A stretch of 64,000 bases of DNA, taken from positions 1,054,001-1,118,000 of the forward strand of contig NZ_JAHDTI010000003.1 of NCBI RefSeq assembly GCF_018531495.1, read 5' to 3'. The notes beneath the pieces were generated by a model, which saw only the letters and a program-made list of their open reading frames with translations, had not been told where the DNA came from and did not search any database. Origin of the DNA: Nonomuraea sediminis. GTDB taxonomy: Bacteria; Actinomycetota; Actinomycetes; Streptosporangiales; Streptosporangiaceae. Position numbers and translations under genes: made by a program. How positions within the stretch are numbered: the stretch's first letter is position 1; every line of letters begins with the position of its first letter. Positions 61,199-64,000 of this stretch are shown piece after piece.

Positions 61199-61801
61199 TT
61201 ACCAGTCGGGGTTCGAGGTGCCCGGGGCTGCCTGGGGTTCAGTGTCCTGGGGTTCAGTGCGGGTTTGGTGCGGTATGGCGGTGCCGCCGCCACCGAAGAT
61301 GCCGCCAAGCAGGCCGCCGAGGAGGTCTTCGAGGTCGCCAGGAACGGCGGACTGTTCTTTGTTGAGATCGTCGGCCACGGCGCCGGCGTCCATGTTCTGC
61401 TGGGAGGCTCGGTTGGCGAGGATCGACATGACCATGGGTGCGAGCAGGGGCAACAGCTTCATGAGGATGTTGCTGTCGAGACCGGCGAACTGCGAGAGCC
61501 CGGCCGCCGCCTGCTCCGTGCCCTCACCGCCGAACACGTGGCCGAGGATGCTCTGGCCGTCGCGCTCCAGAGAGGCGACGTCGCCGGTGAAGGGGTCGGC
61601 GTCCACGTGGTCGTCGAGTGCCGCGCGCAGGGCGTGCGCGCCATCCGGGTTGTCTGCGCTACGCGCCAGACCGCCGACGATTGTGCCCGAGGCGGCTTCG
61701 ACGACCTGGCGCGCTGTGTCGGTGTCGGTGTCCAGGAGGCCGGCGATCTCCCGGATCCCGGGATCGCCCAGCTGCGCGAGAAGCTCGTCATTGATCGACA
61801 C
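61199..61801 (-). CDS. DUF937 (YidB-like) family protein
   Basis: A 200-residue protein of the DUF937 family. The N-terminal two thirds are helical and hydrophobic-patterned (INDELLAQLGDPGIREIAGLLDTDTDTARQVVEAASGTIVGGL, then QSILGHVFGGEGTEQAAAGLSQFAGLDSNILMKLLPLLAPMVMSIL). A Gly-rich GGLLGGIFGGGG stretch precedes a Pro/Thr-rich tail. Related proteins are soluble and of unknown function. The start is the GTG at 61801, with GGGGGG six bases upstream. It probably has its own promoter; the gap upstream to ftsH is 670 bp and repeat-bearing. Confidence 0.87.
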   Translation of the reverse strand: MSINDELLAQLGDPGIREIAGLLDTDTDTARQVVEAASGTIVGGLARSADNPDGAHALRAALDDHVDADPFTGDVASLERDGQSILGHVFGGEGTEQAAAGLSQFAGLDSNILMKLLPLLAPMVMSILANRASQQNMDAGAVADDLNKEQSAVPGDLEDLLGGLLGGIFGGGGTAIPHQTRTEPQDTEPQAAPGTSNPDW

Positions 61802-62016
61802 GACAGTCCCCCCGATCATTGGTGAAGGAGAGGCTTCCCTGCGTCAAATCGATCTATTTCCCGGTTTGTCCTATTTCTCCACCAAGCCACACATGCAGAC
61901 GCGATCCAGGTTGCCGACATGAACGGCATGTCGGACCTGGATTCCAACGGGCGCCGCCGCTGTCTATCAGCGTCAAGGCCCCGCGCCCCCTGCACCTTCA
62001 CAGGCGCACAGCCAGG

Positions 62017-62340
62017 GTGGTAGTGCCGCCACGCGACATCTCTGCCGGGCGAGGTAGTAGTCCCACCACGCGGCGTCTCCACCCGACGGACGGCGTGGTG
62101 GTCCCGGCGTGGGGCGTCTCGCCGTGCCAGGCGGGTGGTAGTCCCGGCACGGGTCGTCTCCGTGTGTCGAGCGAGGTCGTAGTCCCGGCGAAGGGCGGCT
62201 CCATGTGCAGAGCGAGGTCGTAGCCGCGACGCAGAGCGGCTCCATGTGCCGAGCGAGGTGGTTGTCCTGGGACGGGCGCCTCTGCGCGGCCGGAGGAACA
62301 GTAGTCCCAGCATGCGGCCCTGAATGCCGCGTGCGTCGGG
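62017..62340. repeat. About eight tandem ~41-bp repeats
   Basis: Anchor TAGTCCCGGC (variants TAGTGCCGCC, TAGCCGCGAC and others) occurs at 62021, 62058, 62098, 62139, 62180, 62221, 62262 and 62302, spaced 37-41 bp. Each unit also has CGTCTCC/GGCTCCATGTG and GAGCGAG. The rest of the gap (61802-62016 and 62341-62471) holds nothing I can support. Confidence 0.85.
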
Positions 62341-62471
62341 GCCGGGGGTCAGGAGTTGCTGGTGGGCGCCGAAGAGGGAGGGAGCATGTGGACGCAGGAA
62401 ACCTGAAAAAGGGCAGTGCCGGTGGGCGCCAGCGGTCACCGGGAAGTCGGTGGACGCTGGCGCCCCGAGCG

Positions 62472-64000
62472 TCAGGCGGTGCTGCTGGGTGCTTGCTCTG
62501 GCGCGTCGTACGTGTCGGCGGTCAAGAGGCCTGCCGCGGCATAGGCGCCGGCCTCGTCGAGGGTCTCGTGCTCCAGCAGGGCCGCGACGATGCCGTCGAG
62601 CTTGTCGCGGTTCTCCGTGAGGATCCGGACGGCGCGCTCGTAGCATTCGTCGACGATGCGACGGGCTTCCTCGTCGACCATCGCCAGCGTGGCAGGAGAG
62701 GCCTGGGGCTGCTGGCCGTCGTTGGGGAGGATCGTGAGCGGTCCCACCTTCTCGGACATGCCCCAGCGGCCGACCATGCCACGGGCGATCATGGTGACCT
62801 GCTCGAGGTCGTTCTCCGCGCCGGTGGTGATGACGCCGTAGACGACCTGCTCGGCCGCCATGCCGCCGAGCGCGCCGGTGATACGCCCGCGCAGGTACTG
62901 CTCGTCGTAGGCGTAGCGGTCCGTGTCCGGCGTCGAAAGAGTGACGCCGAGAGCACGGCCACGAGGGATGATCGAGATCTTTCTGACCGGATCGGCACCC
63001 GGCTGGAGCATCCCGAGCAGGGCATGACCGGCCTCGTGGAAGGCGGTACGAGTGCGTTCATCTTCTGGCATCACGATGCTGCGGGCAGCGCCTAGCTGGA
63101 GCTTCTCCAGGGCGTCGGTGAAGTCGGCCGTGCCGACCTTCTCCTTGCCGCGCTTGGCCGCGAGCAGGGCCGCCTCGTTGACGAGGTTGGCCAGGTCCGC
63201 GCCGGTCATGCCGGGCGTGGTCTTGGCGAGCTGCTCCAGGCTCACCTCGCCGTCCAGCGGAACGCCGCGCGTGTGGACCTCGAGGATGGCGATACGGCCG
63301 GCCGCGTCGGGCAGGCCCACCTGCACGGTCCGGTCGAACCGGCCAGGGCGCAGCAGAGCGGGGTCGAGGATCTCAGGGCGGTTCGTGGCGCCGATGACGA
63401 TCACACCTTCGGCTCCGGAGAAGCCGTCCATCTCCGTGAGGATCTGGTTGAGCGTCTGCTCGCGCTCGTCGTGGCCGCCGATGCCACCGGCGCCACCACG
63501 GGCACGGCCGATGGCGTCGATCTCGTCGATGAACACGATGGAAGGAGCGACCTTGCGAGCCTCTTCGAACAGATCACGCACGCGGGAGGCGCCCACGCCG
63601 ACGATCATCTCGATGAACTCGGAGGCGCTGGCGGAGAAGAACGGCACGTTCGCCTCGCCGGCGACGGCCCGGGCCAGCAACGTCTTACCCGTGCCAGGAG
63701 GGCCGGCCAGCAGCACGCCCTTGGGCAGCTTGGCGCCCAGGCGGCGGTACTTGCCGGGATCCTTCAGGTAGTCGACCACCTCGACGAGCTCGTTCTCCAC
63801 CTCGTCGATGCCGGCCACGTCGTCGAAGGTGACGCGGACCTGGCCCGCCTCGACGGGTTTGGCGGCCTTCGAGCGGCCAAGGCCGCCGAGCCCGCCGCCG
63901 CCCATCATGGAGGCGCCACGGCGCATGATCCAGATCCACAGTCCGGCCAGCAGCACGACCGGCAGCAGCGACAGCAGCAGGTTGCCCCAGAAACCGCGGC
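62472..64000 (-). CDS. ftsH: ATP-dependent zinc metalloprotease FtsH (N-terminus outside window)
   Basis: A membrane-anchored AAA protease that degrades misfolded membrane proteins and some regulators. The visible part runs from the end of the second membrane helix (NLLLSLLPVVLLAGLWIWIM) through the AAA domain: Walker A GPPGTGKT, Walker B SIVFIDEID, and SRH NRPEILDPALLRPGRFDR. The peptidase domain follows, with zinc-binding HEAGH and a downstream Asp in ENDLEQVT. The C-terminus is short and acidic (EQAPSSTA). The frame stays open to the window edge, so roughly the first hundred residues lie outside. The variant Gly-rich GGGGLGG linker before the AAA domain is typical. A 670-bp gap separates it from the DUF937 gene. 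Confidence 0.97.
   Translation of the reverse strand, partial: RGFWGNLLLSLLPVVLLAGLWIWIMRRGASMMGGGGLGGLGRSKAAKPVEAGQVRVTFDDVAGIDEVENELVEVVDYLKDPGKYRRLGAKLPKGVLLAGPPGTGKTLLARAVAGEANVPFFSASASEFIEMIVGVGASRVRDLFEEARKVAPSIVFIDEIDAIGRARGGAGGIGGHDEREQTLNQILTEMDGFSGAEGVIVIGATNRPEILDPALLRPGRFDRTVQVGLPDAAGRIAILEVHTRGVPLDGEVSLEQLAKTTPGMTGADLANLVNEAALLAAKRGKEKVGTADFTDALEKLQLGAARSIVMPEDERTRTAFHEAGHALLGMLQPGADPVRKISIIPRGRALGVTLSTPDTDRYAYDEQYLRGRITGALGGMAAEQVVYGVITTGAENDLEQVTMIARGMVGRWGMSEKVGPLTILPNDGQQPQASPATLAMVDEEARRIVDECYERAVRILTENRDKLDGIVAALLEHETLDEAGAYAAAGLLTADTYDAPEQAPSSTA

Overview
The window is a GC-rich actinomycete chromosome segment. I think it comes from Streptosporangiales, possibly Nonomuraea or a relative. 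The evidence is the G/C-ending codon use, frequent GTG starts, several leaderless-looking promoters, and actinobacterial families such as DUF1707/DUF4870, DUF4192, EI24, DUF937, GuaB1 and tricorn protease. It also holds a probable 10-methyl fatty acid gene pair, a lipid typical of this order. I see no rRNA, tRNA, CRISPR array, prophage or insertion sequence, so the genus is inference only.

Layout. 1-8 kb: membrane-protein tail, MalY-type aminotransferase, hypothetical protein with WXG-like N-terminus, tricorn protease homologue, small phosphatase, GNAT acetyltransferase, two-TM surface protein. 8-12.5 kb: leuS, preceded by a leader peptide with three Leu codons and a terminator hairpin, divergent from a repeat-rich membrane protein. 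12.9-27 kb: lipid or xenobiotic oxidation region with two CYP124-like P450s, GMC oxidoreductase, acyl-CoA synthetase, aromatic monooxygenase with TetR partner, MFS exporter and a large LuxR regulator. 27-32 kb: hydrolases, MarR and TetR regulators, a VapBC-like module, and an ArsR-SRPBCC fusion. 32-35 kb: the tmsB/tmsA-like pair. 35-40.5 kb: Ser/Thr kinase coupled to a 2-hydroxyacid dehydrogenase, divergent from a CaiB/BaiF CoA-transferase, nitroreductase and P450 operon. 40.4-46 kb: a tight operon of FAD monooxygenase, three glycosyltransferases and two unknown proteins, divergent from a TetR gene across twin operators. 46-52 kb: GuaB1, GlxA-type regulator, SDR, FKBP and ATP-dependent DNA ligase. 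53-64 kb: AAA ATPase, RlpA-like wall protein, DUF genes, Maf and ftsH (cut by the window edge).

Two themes stand out. First, converging genes either overlap or abut at their 3' ends (ten pairs) or are separated by spacers packed with repeats (six pairs). The spacers hold a dispersed repeat ending in GGCTTGCCGTA or degenerate tandem arrays of about 33, 37 and 60 bp; a further array of about 41 bp lies upstream of a same-strand pair. Second, regulation is unusually readable: palindromic operators lie next to divergent TetR genes, the two CYP124-like P450s share a nearly identical 19-bp promoter/operator with leaderless starts, and leuS has an attenuator-like leader. The P450, GMC oxidoreductase and acyl-CoA ligase together suggest oxidation of a terminal methyl group to an acid and then a CoA thioester. 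The CaiB/BaiF operon and the tms pair also point to methyl-branched lipid metabolism; this is inference.
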